A DNA stretch of 64,000 bases from the NCBI GenBank assembly GCA_958295905.1, contig OY282382.1, positions 558,001 to 622,000 of the forward strand, in the 5' to 3' direction. The notes beneath the pieces were generated by a model. It did no database searches and was not told the origin of the DNA. It saw nothing but the letters and a program-made list of their open reading frames with translations. The stretch is from an uncultured Vicinamibacterales bacterium. GTDB taxonomy: Bacteria > Acidobacteriota > Vicinamibacteria > Vicinamibacterales > UBA8438. Of this stretch, positions 16,674-25,813 are shown piece after piece; positions within the stretch are counted from its first letter, which is position 1; every line of letters starts with the position of its first letter. The position numbers and the translations under genes are program-made.

Positions 16674-18308
16674 ATGAAACGGCTTGCCATCATCCCCGCG
16701 ATCGCGGCGATCGCGCTGCCGGCCGCCGGCCAGGAGACCGGGTCCCGGACCGGCGACGCCCCTTCGCTGTCGCCCGTCACCTGGGAGCGCCTGTTGAACG
16801 CGGCCGACGAGCCCGAGAACTGGCTGATGTACTCGGGCACCCTCGACGCCCAGCGCTACAGCCGGCTCGATCAGATCCACAACCGCAACGTCGGCGGCCT
16901 CGAGCTGAAGTGGGCCTATCAGATCCCGCAGCTCGACCGGGCGGAGACCGTCCCCCTCGTGGTGGACGGGGTGATGTTCATCACCGAGGCGCCGAGCAAC
17001 GTGGTCGCCGTCGACGCCGCCACCGGGCGCCAGTACTGGCGCTACGACCACCCGCTGCCCGACGACCTGCGCATCTGCTGCGGCCGCAACAACCGCGGCG
17101 TGGCGATTCTGGGCGAGACGCTCTACATGAGCACCCTCGACGCGCATCTCGTCGCGATCGACGCCCGCTCGGGGAACCTCGTGTGGGACGCGGAGACCGC
17201 CGACCACCGGTCGGGCTACAGCAAGACCGCCGCGCCCCTCGTCGTCAAGGACCAGGTGGTGACGGGCGTCGCGGGCGGCGAGTACGGCATCCGCGGCTTC
17301 ATCGATTCGTACGACGCGGCGTCGGGTGAGCAGGTCTGGCGGGCTTGGACGATTCCCGGCCCCGACCATCCCGACAACCAGACCTGGGCCGGCGACTCGT
17401 GGCGCACCGGCGGATCGTCGAGCTGGATCACCGGCGCCTACGACCCCGACCTCGACATCGTCTATTGGGGCACCGGCAACCCGGGGCCGGACTGGAACGG
17501 CGACGTCCGGCTCGGCGACAACCTCTACTCCGACTCGGCCATGGCCATCAACGGCGCCACCGGCCAGCTCGAGTGGTACTTCCAGTTCACCCCCCACGAC
17601 GTGCACGACTGGGACGCCATCCAGGTGCCGATCCTCGCCGACCTGACGATGGACGGCGAGGAGCGCAAGGTGATGATGTGGGCGAACCGCAACGCGTTCT
17701 TCTACACCATCGATCGCGTGACCGGCGAGTTCCTCCTCGGAAAGCCGTACGCCAAGCAGACCTGGGCGGTCGGACTCGACTCGAACGGCCGCCCGATTCG
17801 GGCCCCCAACACCGCGCCGACCCCGGAGGGCACGCTCGTCTCGCCGCCGGTCGGCGGCGGCACCAACTGGTTCTCGCCCGCCTACAGCCCGCGTACCGAG
17901 CTCTTCTACGTGCAGGCCTACGACGGCGAAGACATCTTCTACAAGCGCGACGAGGAGTACGTCGAAGGCGACCAGTTCACCGGCGGGGGCTCGCAGCGGC
18001 CGTTGCCGGCCGACCACTACCACAGCGCCATCCGCGCCATCGACCCGCGGACCGGCGACGTCCGGTGGGAGTACGCCATCCAGCCCCGATCAACCGCGGG
18101 GGTCATGACCACCGCCGGCGACCTCGTGTTCAGCGGCAGCGTCGACGGCTACTTCTATGCCCTCGACGCGGTCAGCGGCGACGAGCTGTGGTACATGAAC
18201 GTAGGCAGCCGCGTCCACTCCGCGCCCATCACCTACGCCGTCGACGGCCAGCAGTACGTGACGATCGCGGCCGGCAACGTGGTGTTCACCTTCGGTCTGA
18301 GGGATTGA
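16674..18308 (+). CDS. PQQ-dependent alcohol dehydrogenase-type beta-propeller
   Basis: 544 residues, signal peptide at residues 1-20 (ends PAAGQE). An eight-bladed quinoprotein propeller: repeated AxDxxTGxxxW blade motifs (for example AVDAATGRQYW, AIDARSGNLVW, AIDPRTGDVRWEY), the adjacent cysteine pair RICCGRN (135-136) found at the PQQ site, and the active-site region GTGNPGPDWN followed by TPHDVHDWD. Oxidises an alcohol or aldehyde in the periplasm and passes electrons to cytochrome c. Start ATG follows GGGAGGAGAG. It lies directly behind the diheme cytochrome and before a cupin, forming a three-gene unit closed by a terminator. Substrate and metal (calcium or lanthanide) cannot be decided here. 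Confidence 0.88.
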   Translation: MKRLAIIPAIAAIALPAAGQETGSRTGDAPSLSPVTWERLLNAADEPENWLMYSGTLDAQRYSRLDQIHNRNVGGLELKWAYQIPQLDRAETVPLVVDGVMFITEAPSNVVAVDAATGRQYWRYDHPLPDDLRICCGRNNRGVAILGETLYMSTLDAHLVAIDARSGNLVWDAETADHRSGYSKTAAPLVVKDQVVTGVAGGEYGIRGFIDSYDAASGEQVWRAWTIPGPDHPDNQTWAGDSWRTGGSSSWITGAYDPDLDIVYWGTGNPGPDWNGDVRLGDNLYSDSAMAINGATGQLEWYFQFTPHDVHDWDAIQVPILADLTMDGEERKVMMWANRNAFFYTIDRVTGEFLLGKPYAKQTWAVGLDSNGRPIRAPNTAPTPEGTLVSPPVGGGTNWFSPAYSPRTELFYVQAYDGEDIFYKRDEEYVEGDQFTGGGSQRPLPADHYHSAIRAIDPRTGDVRWEYAIQPRSTAGVMTTAGDLVFSGSVDGYFYALDAVSGDELWYMNVGSRVHSAPITYAVDGQQYVTIAAGNVVFTFGLRD

Positions 18309-18311
18309 ACC

Positions 18312-18632
18312 GTGGCCTTTCTCGCGACCACGGACATGGTGCGCAAGGAGCCGATGGCGGGCTTCGTGGGCCGGTTCGCCACCGGGGTCACAATGACCTC
18401 GGTCACCTGGACCATCGCCGCCGGCGCCGAGCTCCCCGAGCACGCGCATCCCCACGAGCAGGTGGCGCACGTGCTCGAGGGGGAGTTCGAGATGACCATC
18501 GAGGACAAGACCCAGCGCCTCGGGCCGGGCATGGTGGCGTTCATCCCGCCCAACGCGGCGCACTCGGGCCGGGCGGTCACCGAGTGCCGCATCATTGATG
18601 TGTTTCATCCCGTGCGGGACGACTATCGGTAG
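18312..18632 (+). CDS. Small cupin-domain protein
   Basis: 106 residues from GTG three bases after the dehydrogenase stop, so co-transcribed. Single cupin barrel: motif 1 is PEHAHPHEQVAHVLEGEFEM with metal ligands His, His, Glu and His; motif 2 is GPGMVAFIPPNAAHSG. No signal peptide, so cytoplasmic, unlike the two exported genes before it. Probably a metal-binding sensor or small-molecule enzyme related to dehydrogenase metabolism; the role is inferred from context. Confidence 0.82.
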   Translation: MAFLATTDMVRKEPMAGFVGRFATGVTMTSVTWTIAAGAELPEHAHPHEQVAHVLEGEFEMTIEDKTQRLGPGMVAFIPPNAAHSGRAVTECRIIDVFHPVRDDYR

Positions 18633-18670
18633 CGGCGCTGCCGGCGGCGGCGCACGCTCGTCTCGTCGAA

Positions 18671-18701
18671 GGGGCGCTCCCGACAGGAGCGCCCCTTTTT
18701 T
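18671..18701 (+). terminator. Rho-independent terminator after the cytochrome/PQQ/cupin operon
   Basis: A perfect 10-bp stem GGGGCGCTCC/GGAGCGCCCC with a five-base loop, followed directly by six T residues, 39 bp after the cupin stop. It is the clearest terminator in the window. Confidence 0.9.
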
Positions 18702-18724
18702 CGCGCGACCCGGAACGACGCCGC

Positions 18725-18830
18725 GGCGCCCGGGGCCGGCGGCGTTCGGTCGAAGCGCCGTCAGTGGCCGGCGTGGCGGTGATCGCGCTGTCGGCGGCGG
18801 CGCCCGGGCCGGCGGCGTTCAGTCGAAGCC
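18725..18830 (+). repeat. Imperfect direct repeat, 73-bp period, downstream of cupin terminator
   Basis: GGCCGGCGGCGTTCGGTCGA (from 18734) recurs at 18807 with one mismatch, each preceded by GGCGCCCG. It lies in a 280-bp gene-free stretch and shares the period of the gene-tail duplications elsewhere in the window. Confidence 0.65.
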
Positions 18831-18912
18831 CGAACCTCACCCGTCACCGGCATGCGCGGTCCCCGGTCTGCGGCCGAGATGAGCGTCCGGGAGGGGTGAT
18901 ACTGTAGCGGTC

Positions 18913-19257
18913 ATGGTCAAGCACGTCCGGAGATGGTGCGTCGTCGTCGGTTTCGCGCTCGGCTGCACCGGGCTGAGCGCGGTCCGCGCCCTCCCCGTTC
19001 CCCCCGAACCGGCCGCGGCCGACGAGACCGCGTACCGGTGGCGGAACACCGCCGGCGCACGCGGCGTGGATGTCCTCTCCCGGCCCGGAACGCACCTGAC
19101 CGCCGGGCGGTCGGGGGCATCGGCGGCGCCGCCCGCCGGCGTTGAACCCGCCCCCCGAGCGGCCGCGACGCCCCCCGACAGCGCGGCGGCGCACTGGATG
19201 CTGCGCTGGACCGTCTGGCTGCAGGACTACCTGCTCACCTGCGGCTTCCTGGTCTGA
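18913..19257 (+). CDS. Small exported protein of unknown function
   Basis: 114 residues, starting at ATG 18913. An N-terminal signal-like segment (CVVVGFALGCTGLSAVRALP) is followed by a low-complexity Pro/Ala region and a hydrophobic C-terminus (WMLRWTVWLQDYLLTCGFLV). Its stop overlaps the ATG of the next membrane-protein gene (TGATG), which supports translation of this frame. No recognised domain. Confidence 0.5.
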   Translation: MVKHVRRWCVVVGFALGCTGLSAVRALPVPPEPAAADETAYRWRNTAGARGVDVLSRPGTHLTAGRSGASAAPPAGVEPAPRAAATPPDSAAAHWMLRWTVWLQDYLLTCGFLV

Positions 19258-20246
19258 TGCCGTTCCTCGCGCCGCTGGGCGACGGGCTGCGGCGGGTGAT
19301 GCGGGCCCCGATGATTCTGGCCGGGGCCGCGGTGCTGACGGCGGCGGTGGCCCTGCCGCCGGGGCTGCTGCTCAAGGACGGACTGCAGGCGGCCCTGCGC
19401 GAACGCCCGGGCGCCGGTTCGGCGACGGGCTGCATTCCCCTCGACTGGTGGCGGCACGCCAGCCGCGGGCCCGCGGTCGACGGCCGGCCGTGCGCGGCCG
19501 CGGCGGCCGGAGCGGACGCCGCCTTCGCCAACCTGCGGGCGATGCTCGACGGCGAAGGCCCCCGCCCGGCCCTCGCCGCGATCGCGTTCTCCTACCTCGT
19601 GGCGTGGACCCTCCTCTCGGGCGGCGTGATCGACCGCTACGCCAGGGACCGTCCGACCCGCAGCGCCGGATTCTTCGCCGCCTGCGGCGTCTACGGGCCG
19701 CGCCTGCTTCGTCTGGCCCTCATCGCCGGTCTCGCGTACTGGATGCTCTTCCGCACCGTCCACCGCTGGGTCGTCGGCGCGCCCCCGCTCGACGGCTCCG
19801 CGCCCCCGGCCGGGCTGCTCGGACAGGTGGCGTTCGGGCTGCTCCTGGCGTTGGTCGGCCTCGTGTTCGACTACGCGCGGGTGCGGGCGGTGGTCGAAGA
19901 TCGCCGCAGCATGCTCGGGGCGGTGCTCGCGGGCTGGCGCTTCGTGCGGCGGCGGCCGGCGGCCTGCCTGGGGCTCTATGCGGCCAACGGACTGGTGCTG
20001 GCCGCGGTCATGGGCGCCTACGCCCTCGCGGCGCCGGGTCCGGTCTCGACCGGGAACTCGATGTGGTGGGCGTTCATCGTCGGTCAGGTCTACATCGTGG
20101 CGCGGCTGGCGAGCAAGCTGCTCTTCTATGCCACGGAAGTCTCTTATTTCCAGAGCCAGTTGGCCCACGCCGGATACGTCGCGGCGCCGGCGCCGGTGTG
20201 GCCGGAATCGGCCTCGGCGGAAGCCCTGGGACGGCTCGCGGGCTAG
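19257..20246 (+). CDS. Integral membrane protein of unknown function
   Basis: 329 residues with about six hydrophobic helices: around residues 18-40 (ILAGAAVLTAAVALPPGLLL), 105-125, 145-165, 195-220, 240-262 and 270-290. A periplasmic loop between helices 1 and 2 carries two cysteines. The amphipathic RFVRRRPAACLGLYAANGLV segment resembles DUF4013/GlpM-like packaging, but I cannot name the family. It is translationally coupled to the small gene before it and followed 33 bp later by the DUF2339 gene, suggesting a membrane-associated operon. Confidence 0.7.
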   Translation: MPFLAPLGDGLRRVMRAPMILAGAAVLTAAVALPPGLLLKDGLQAALRERPGAGSATGCIPLDWWRHASRGPAVDGRPCAAAAAGADAAFANLRAMLDGEGPRPALAAIAFSYLVAWTLLSGGVIDRYARDRPTRSAGFFAACGVYGPRLLRLALIAGLAYWMLFRTVHRWVVGAPPLDGSAPPAGLLGQVAFGLLLALVGLVFDYARVRAVVEDRRSMLGAVLAGWRFVRRRPAACLGLYAANGLVLAAVMGAYALAAPGPVSTGNSMWWAFIVGQVYIVARLASKLLFYATEVSYFQSQLAHAGYVAAPAPVWPESASAEALGRLAG

Positions 20247-20279
20247 ACCGACGCGGCCGGCAGCGCCCCCACAAATGCC

Positions 20280-22541
20280 ATGATCGAGGTCCTGCTCGCC
20301 ACCGCCGCGGGGTTCGTCCTGACCCTCATCCTGCCGCTCGTGGCCTTCCTGTACGCGTCGGCGGTACGCGCGCGGGTCCTGGAGATCGAGCGCCGCCTCG
20401 ACCGTATCGAGCGCTGGATGCAGGGAGAGACGCCGCCGCAGGCGCCGGCGCGGGAGACCCACGGGCCACCCGCCTTCACCGCCCCGGCGCCGCTCCCGCC
20501 CCCCCCGGCGTCGGATCCCGCGGCGCCGCCCCCCCCGGCGGGGGCGCCGGCCGCCGCATCGGCGGAGAACGGGCCGGCGCCGGTGCTTCTGGAGACCCGT
20601 ATCGGCACCCGCTGGATGCTCTACGCCGGCGTGGCCATCCTGGTCATCGGCGTGGGCCTGTTCATCCGCTACGCCTTCGCCAACCAGTGGATCACCGAAC
20701 CGATGCGGGTCGGCACCGGGGTGCTCGGCGGCGCCCTGCTGACGCTGGCGGGCCGGCGGTTCGCGGCCCGCGGCCACGCCCGGTTCGGCACCGCGGTCGT
20801 GGGCGGCGGCGTCGCGACCTGGTATCTGGCCGTCTACGCGGCCCTGAACCTGTACTACCTCGTGGACCCCGCCACCGGGTTCGCAATGCTCACCGCGGTC
20901 ACCGCTTTCGCGGCGTTCCAGGCGGATCGGCTGCGCGCCCAGTCCCTCGGCATGATGGCGATCGGCGGCGGATTCGTCACCCCCTTTCTCGTCGGCGGCG
21001 GCGCCGACGCGCAGGTCGTCCTGCTCGCCTATACCGCCCTGCTGATCGGCGCCGTCGTCTATCTGGCCCACCGGCGGGACTGGCCCGCCCTCAACCTCGC
21101 CAGCTTCGTGCTCACCGGGCTGACGACTTGGCTGTGGCACATCCGCATCTACCCGTCCGACGCCTACCTGCTGACGGAGCTCTTCTTCACGCTGTACGCC
21201 GGCCTGTTCCTCTGGGTGCTGTATCGGGCGCGCGCGTCGACCGGCCCGTACGCCGGCGCGATGCGGTGGGCGCTGTCGACCACGCCGCTCTGGTATCACG
21301 CCGCGTCGCTCACCCTCCTCGGCGACCACTGGCTCGCGCTCCTGGTCTACCTGATCGCGGTCACCGGAGCCGGGGTCACCCTCGCCGCACGCTGGGGAGC
21401 GATGTGGGTCCGGGTCGGGCTGTGGGTGGCGGTGGCCGGGCCCCTGCTCGGCTGGGGGGGCGCCGAACAGGACGGCTCGTGGCTGGTTCCCGCCGTGGTG
21501 ACGTGGATCGCGGTCGCGGGCCTGCACGCCGCCGCCCAGATCGAGTTGCTGCGGCGGGAGGGCGGACCGCTGCATGCCGCCGACGTCCTCCTCGTGCCGC
21601 TCAACGGGTTCGGCCTGGCGTTCGGGCTGGAGGCGCTCTTCGAGCCGCACTATCCCGCCGCGACGGGGCTGGTGACGGTTCTCCCGGCGGCGGCCTACTG
21701 GGCGCTGGCGGCGGCGATGCGGCGAATCGACCCGCGCGCCGCGATGCACGTGCTGGCGCTGGCCGCCGCCCTCGCGGTGGCCGCGGTCGCCCTGCAGCTC
21801 GACGGCCCCTGGGGCGCCCTGGCGTGCGCGGCCGAGGCGGGGGGTCTGGCCTGGGTGGGTATCCGCGAGCGGCGCACGTGGATCCGCGCCGGCGGCGCCG
21901 GACTGCTCGCGGTGGCGACACTGCAGACGTTCGCGGCGAACGCGGCGCCGCTGCCCGCCGTCCAGACCGCCCTCCTCAATCGACGCGCCCTCCTCGGCCT
22001 GTTCGTCGTCGGCGTGCTGGCGCTCGTCGCCTGGCTCCACCGGCGGGGCGGCGGCCCGGAGGTCTCCTACCGCAAACCGGCGCTCGCCACCGCGGTGGTG
22101 GCCGCGAATTCCCTGTTGCTGTTCACGCTGTCGATGGAGATCAGCGCCTTCTGGGAGCTCCGGCGGGGCGTGGGGGGATCCGCGGACGCGGAGCTGGCCA
22201 AGCAGATGATGCTGTCGGCGACCTGGGCCGCGTACGCCGCCGCGCTGACCGCGGCGGGCATCCGGCGGCAGTACGCCCCCGCCCGCTATCTCGCCATCGT
22301 GATCTTCGGCGCCACCGTGCTCAAGGTGTTCCTCGTCGACTTCTCACAGCTCGACTCGGTCTACCGCATCGCCAGCAGCGTGGTCCTCGGTCTGCTGCTG
22401 CTCGCCGCCTCGTACCTGTATCAGCGGCAGAACGACCGGTCGAACCAAACCCCCGCCCCTTCGCCGGCCCCTTCGCCCCCCGGCGGGCCGACAGCGCCCC
22501 CGGCGCCCGCCGGGCCCGCGGCGGCGCCGACCGACGATTGA
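20280..22541 (+). CDS. DUF2339 multi-pass membrane protein
   Basis: 753 residues. An N-terminal anchor and short coiled coil (EIERRLDRIERW) are followed by a Pro/Ala-rich linker and then a long array of about 18-20 membrane helices beginning RIGTRWMLYAGVAILVIGVG, the hallmark of DUF2339 proteins. The GG-rich FVTPFLVGGG loop and the C-terminal ILKVFLVDFSQLDSVYRI-type segment (here VLKVFLVDFSQLDSVYRI) are typical. Function is unknown; members have been linked to the cell envelope. The length is usual for the family. The last 11 codons, including the stop, are repeated downstream with a 72-bp period. Confidence 0.85.
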   Translation: MIEVLLATAAGFVLTLILPLVAFLYASAVRARVLEIERRLDRIERWMQGETPPQAPARETHGPPAFTAPAPLPPPPASDPAAPPPPAGAPAAASAENGPAPVLLETRIGTRWMLYAGVAILVIGVGLFIRYAFANQWITEPMRVGTGVLGGALLTLAGRRFAARGHARFGTAVVGGGVATWYLAVYAALNLYYLVDPATGFAMLTAVTAFAAFQADRLRAQSLGMMAIGGGFVTPFLVGGGADAQVVLLAYTALLIGAVVYLAHRRDWPALNLASFVLTGLTTWLWHIRIYPSDAYLLTELFFTLYAGLFLWVLYRARASTGPYAGAMRWALSTTPLWYHAASLTLLGDHWLALLVYLIAVTGAGVTLAARWGAMWVRVGLWVAVAGPLLGWGGAEQDGSWLVPAVVTWIAVAGLHAAAQIELLRREGGPLHAADVLLVPLNGFGLAFGLEALFEPHYPAATGLVTVLPAAAYWALAAAMRRIDPRAAMHVLALAAALAVAAVALQLDGPWGALACAAEAGGLAWVGIRERRTWIRAGGAGLLAVATLQTFAANAAPLPAVQTALLNRRALLGLFVVGVLALVAWLHRRGGGPEVSYRKPALATAVVAANSLLLFTLSMEISAFWELRRGVGGSADAELAKQMMLSATWAAYAAALTAAGIRRQYAPARYLAIVIFGATVLKVFLVDFSQLDSVYRIASSVVLGLLLLAASYLYQRQNDRSNQTPAPSPAPSPPGGPTAPPAPAGPAAAPTDD

Positions 22542-22619
22542 CACGGATCGACGCCAACCACTTCGGCGCCGACCGCATCAGCCGGGCCCGCGGCGGCACC
22601 GACCGACGATTGACACGGG
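22509..22619 (+). repeat. Duplicated 3' end of the DUF2339 gene (72-bp period)
   Basis: GCCGGGCCCGCGGCGGCGCC plus the next 18 bases, ending in the TGA stop and ACACGG, occurs at 22509-22546 and again at 22581-22618 with one mismatch. The second copy is outside any gene. Confidence 0.9.
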
Positions 22620-22741
22620 AACGGCGTGCGGCGCCGGGGATCCCGCGGCCGGGCGCGCATGAACGCACCGGCGGCCTCGCGAAACGGCGAGGTCCGATCC
22701 GAGGCGTAGAGCAGAATGTTGACGTCGATGGTACAGCTCAC
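22620..22741 (-). pseudogene. N-terminal fragment of a PIN-domain (VapC-like) toxin with antitoxin remnant
   Basis: From a GTG at 22741 the minus strand encodes MSCTIDVNILLYASDRTSPF and then REAAGAFM, the first beta strand and helix of a VapC-type PIN ribonuclease with catalytic Asp in IDVN. Similarity ends near 22640, where the duplicated DUF2339 tail begins, so only about 35 residues remain. Just upstream a frame ending ILDDEKS stops at 22738 and overlaps the toxin start, as antitoxin genes do. The pair is a relic cut off by the tail duplication. Confidence 0.65.
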
Positions 22742-22853
22742 GATTTCTCGTCGTCGAGAATGGTGCCGCACGCCGGCCGGTGTCCCCCGCGTCCCCCGCC
22801 GTCAGGACTGCCGGTTGCCGTACAATGAGGGCGACTCGGAAAGGAAGGTCCAG

Positions 22854-23828
22854 ATGAAGACTCTCTTTTGCGCCTCGCTGGTCGCGTCGGCGGCGCTCGT
22901 CGGCGCGCCCGCCCTCTCGTCGGGACAGGACTGGGAGCCGCCGCGGCTCGCGAACGGGCACCCGGACGTCAACGGCATGTGGAACAACGTCGGCTCGTCG
23001 CACGTGCCGCTCGAGCTGCCGGCGGACTTGGCGGGCCGGACCCTGACCGCGGAGGAGCGCCTCGAGCTGTTCACCGCGCGGTCGGACCGGGCGAAGGCGG
23101 TTCAGTGGGAGGGCCACGAGCGCAGCCGCGGGGTCGGCGCCTACGCGAACTACTGGTTCGACTGGTTCTGGAAGGAGCCGGTGGCGGGCGAGGCCCCGGC
23201 CCTCGTCGTCCATCCTCCGGACGGCCGGGTTCCGGACCTGACCCCGAAGGCGCGGGAGAGCGTGCAGCACTACCGCGATCATCTGCACGACCAGGCCGCG
23301 AACATGGAGTCGGGCGACCGCTGCCTGTCGCGGGGGGTCTTCGGCATGATGATGCCGACCGCCTACAACAACGGCAAGCTGTTCGTGCAGACCGAGGACC
23401 ACATCATCATCCACAGCGAGATGATTCACAATGCCCGCATCATCCCGATCGACGGGGGCTCCCACGTCGACGCGAAGATCACCCAGTGGGAGGGCAATCC
23501 CCGCGGCCGCTGGGAGGGCAACACCCTGGTCATCGAATCGGCCAACTTCAAGGCGGTCGGCAACATGCGGGCGCCGGGGTCGCGCGCGCCGCAGCACGAG
23601 GGCCGGCGCATGGTCGAGCGCTTCACCTTCGCGGACGAGAACACCCTCAACTACGAGCTCACCGTCGACGACCCCGAGACCTACGCCGAGCCGTGGACCG
23701 TCGCGTTCCCGTACAAGCGCGACAACGCCTACCAGCAGTTCGAGTACGCCTGCCACGAAGGCAACTGGGCGGTGCCCAACTCGCTGAGCGGGGCCCGGGC
23801 GCAGGAAGCCGACCCCACGGAGCAGTGA
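22854..23828 (+). CDS. Secreted protein of unknown function, RWEG/CHEGN family member 1
   Basis: 324 residues; ATG 22854 is preceded by GGAAAGGAAGG. Signal peptide about residues 1-24 (ends SSGQD). The mature protein opens with LANGHPDVNGMWNN and later shows GRWEGNTLVIESANF and YACHEGNW, segments shared with the product of 46824-47960 in this window (RWEGGTLVIETTNF, RCHEGNY). This family is frequent in Acidobacteriota as exported proteins of unknown role (recalled, not searched). It lies two bases upstream of a PQQ dehydrogenase start, so the two are probably co-expressed and may act on the same substrates in the periplasm. Confidence 0.75.
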   Translation: MKTLFCASLVASAALVGAPALSSGQDWEPPRLANGHPDVNGMWNNVGSSHVPLELPADLAGRTLTAEERLELFTARSDRAKAVQWEGHERSRGVGAYANYWFDWFWKEPVAGEAPALVVHPPDGRVPDLTPKARESVQHYRDHLHDQAANMESGDRCLSRGVFGMMMPTAYNNGKLFVQTEDHIIIHSEMIHNARIIPIDGGSHVDAKITQWEGNPRGRWEGNTLVIESANFKAVGNMRAPGSRAPQHEGRRMVERFTFADENTLNYELTVDDPETYAEPWTVAFPYKRDNAYQQFEYACHEGNWAVPNSLSGARAQEADPTEQ

Positions 23829-23830
23829 CG

Positions 23831-25702
23831 ATGCGCGACAAGCAGGCACCGCGAACGAGGAATCCGCGCCGCGGCACGGCGGGGATTCCGGCTGGATGGA
23901 TCGGGCGGCGGTCGGAGCCCACCGGCCTCGATTTCCGGGCCTTCGGACGGGCCGCGCTCGCCGCGCTGCTCGCCGGCGGGCTGGGCGCCGGCGGGGCGCC
24001 CGCGCTCGCGCAGGCGCCGTCCACCGACTGGACCAGCCAGAACCTCAACCTCGACAACAACCGGTTCGCCCCGCTGGACGAGATCGACGCCGGGAACGTC
24101 GGCCGGCTCGTCGAGCGGTGGACCTACGTGGTCGGACCGGCCGACAACATCACCCAGGCCACGCCCCTCGTCGTCGACGGCGCGATGTACCTGCACTCGC
24201 GCTCGACCCTCTTCGCCCTCGACGCGGCGACCGGGGCCGAGTTGTGGACGGCGGCGCTCGACGCGGGGTCCCCGGGCGGCAGTCCGGTGCGCGGTCCCAC
24301 CTTCGCGGGCGGCAACATCTACGCCTACCGCGGCGCCGACCTGTACGCGCGGGACGCCGGCACCGGCGCCGCCGTCGAGTCGTTCGGCGCCGGGGGCGTG
24401 CTGCCCATCGTCGGCAACGCGCTGCAGACGAAGTATCCCGACGACTATCCGCCGACCCTCGACCCGGTCCAGATCGGCTACCGCATCACCACCCCGCCCG
24501 CCTACCACGACGGCACGCTGTACGTGGCGGCGGCGCTGTCCGAGGGACACATTCCGGGCGGGCTGGTCATCGCCACCGACGCCGGCACCGGGGCCATCAA
24601 GTGGGTCTTCAACACGATTCCGCAGGGCCCGCAGGACGAGGGCTGGGAGATCGCGCGGGACACCTGGGGCTACGGCGCGCGGGCCGGCGGCGGCATCTGG
24701 ACGCAACCCGCGATCGACCCGGACCTCGGCATCGTCTACGTCAACGCCGGCAACCCGTCTCCCGACTACGACGGATCGGCGCGGGCCGGCATCAACCTCT
24801 TCAGCAACAGCACCATCGCCCTTGACCTGGAGACGGGGGCCCTGCGCTGGTACTACCAGGCGGTGCACCACGACCTCTGGGACTGGGACCACGTGACGGG
24901 ACCGGTGCTCTTCGACGTGCCCGGCGACGGCGGCGCGACCATCCGGGGAGTGGCCGCGGCCGGCAAGAACTGCCTCTTCTATATGTGGGACCGGGAAACC
25001 GGCGAGCCCCTGCACCCGATGGTGGAGACGGTGGTGCCGACGGAGACCGACGTGCCCGACGAGCAGGTCTGGCCGACACAGCCCATTCCCTACAACGCGG
25101 CCGGGGTGCCGATGACCCCGCTCTGCGCCACCTTCGTCGAGGTCGACGACCCCGAGCTCGCGGCGCGGTCGAGCCAGCTCTACAGCCCCTACTGGATCAG
25201 CAAGGAAGTGATCGTCCCGCACGGCGGGTCGAGTTTCGGGGCCCCGTCGTTCAGCCCCGCCACCGGTCTCGTCTACGTCACCGGCAAGAACGGGGCGATC
25301 GCGCTGGTCGTCAACCCCGTCGGCGACACCCTCGAGCCGGGACCGGACTCGCGCGGGCACACCGAGAGCCTGTCTAGCCTCGACCGCCTCACCGAAGCGT
25401 TCCCGCCCGAGGTCACCGTCTCGGCCTACGACCCGGCCACCGGCGAGCAGGCGTGGCAGGCGATTCTGCCCGCGCTGAGCGCCATCGGAGCCAGCGGCAA
25501 CGTGGTGACGGCCGGCAACCTCGTGTTCCAGGGGGTCGAGGACGGCGGGTTCTACGCCCTCGACGCGGCGACCGGCGGGATCCTGCTGCGCTACGACGCC
25601 CCGCGGCCGATCCGGGCCAGCCCGATGACGTATCAGATCGACGGCAAGCAGTACGTGACCGTCGTGGCGACCAACACCGTCCTGACCCTCGGGCTGCCGT
25701 AG
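23831..25702 (+). CDS. PQQ-dependent dehydrogenase-type beta-propeller
   Basis: 623 residues with a long N-terminal region before a hydrophobic export segment (about 38-60, ending PALAQAP). Propeller blades carry AxDxxTGxxxW motifs (ALDAATGAELW, ATDAGTGAIKWVF, ALDLETGALRWYY, AYDPATGEQAW). The active-site region reads NAGNPSPDYDG then HHDLWDWDH. The paired cysteine motif of the 16674 enzyme is absent, so this belongs to another quinoprotein branch. Start two bases after the preceding secreted gene. Periplasmic oxidation with electron transfer to a cytochrome is the family function; substrate unknown. Confidence 0.83.
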   Translation: MRDKQAPRTRNPRRGTAGIPAGWIGRRSEPTGLDFRAFGRAALAALLAGGLGAGGAPALAQAPSTDWTSQNLNLDNNRFAPLDEIDAGNVGRLVERWTYVVGPADNITQATPLVVDGAMYLHSRSTLFALDAATGAELWTAALDAGSPGGSPVRGPTFAGGNIYAYRGADLYARDAGTGAAVESFGAGGVLPIVGNALQTKYPDDYPPTLDPVQIGYRITTPPAYHDGTLYVAAALSEGHIPGGLVIATDAGTGAIKWVFNTIPQGPQDEGWEIARDTWGYGARAGGGIWTQPAIDPDLGIVYVNAGNPSPDYDGSARAGINLFSNSTIALDLETGALRWYYQAVHHDLWDWDHVTGPVLFDVPGDGGATIRGVAAAGKNCLFYMWDRETGEPLHPMVETVVPTETDVPDEQVWPTQPIPYNAAGVPMTPLCATFVEVDDPELAARSSQLYSPYWISKEVIVPHGGSSFGAPSFSPATGLVYVTGKNGAIALVVNPVGDTLEPGPDSRGHTESLSSLDRLTEAFPPEVTVSAYDPATGEQAWQAILPALSAIGASGNVVTAGNLVFQGVEDGGFYALDAATGGILLRYDAPRPIRASPMTYQIDGKQYVTVVATNTVLTLGLP

Positions 25703-25813
25703 CGCCGAGATCGCCGCCCGCGGCGCCGGTTTTGCCGCACAACCCCCATCCGGCCGGGAATCTGCTCCGCTTCTGCCGCGCAGACTCCCGGCCGCACGAC
25801 GGAGAAGCGGAAG

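Noticed and set aside
19227-22040. 937-codon minus-strand frame opposite the membrane-protein genes
   Set aside because: Antisense shadow of real plus-strand genes; composition is highly charged and repetitive without domains. The same applies to other long antisense frames such as 23729-26419 and 36813-39017.
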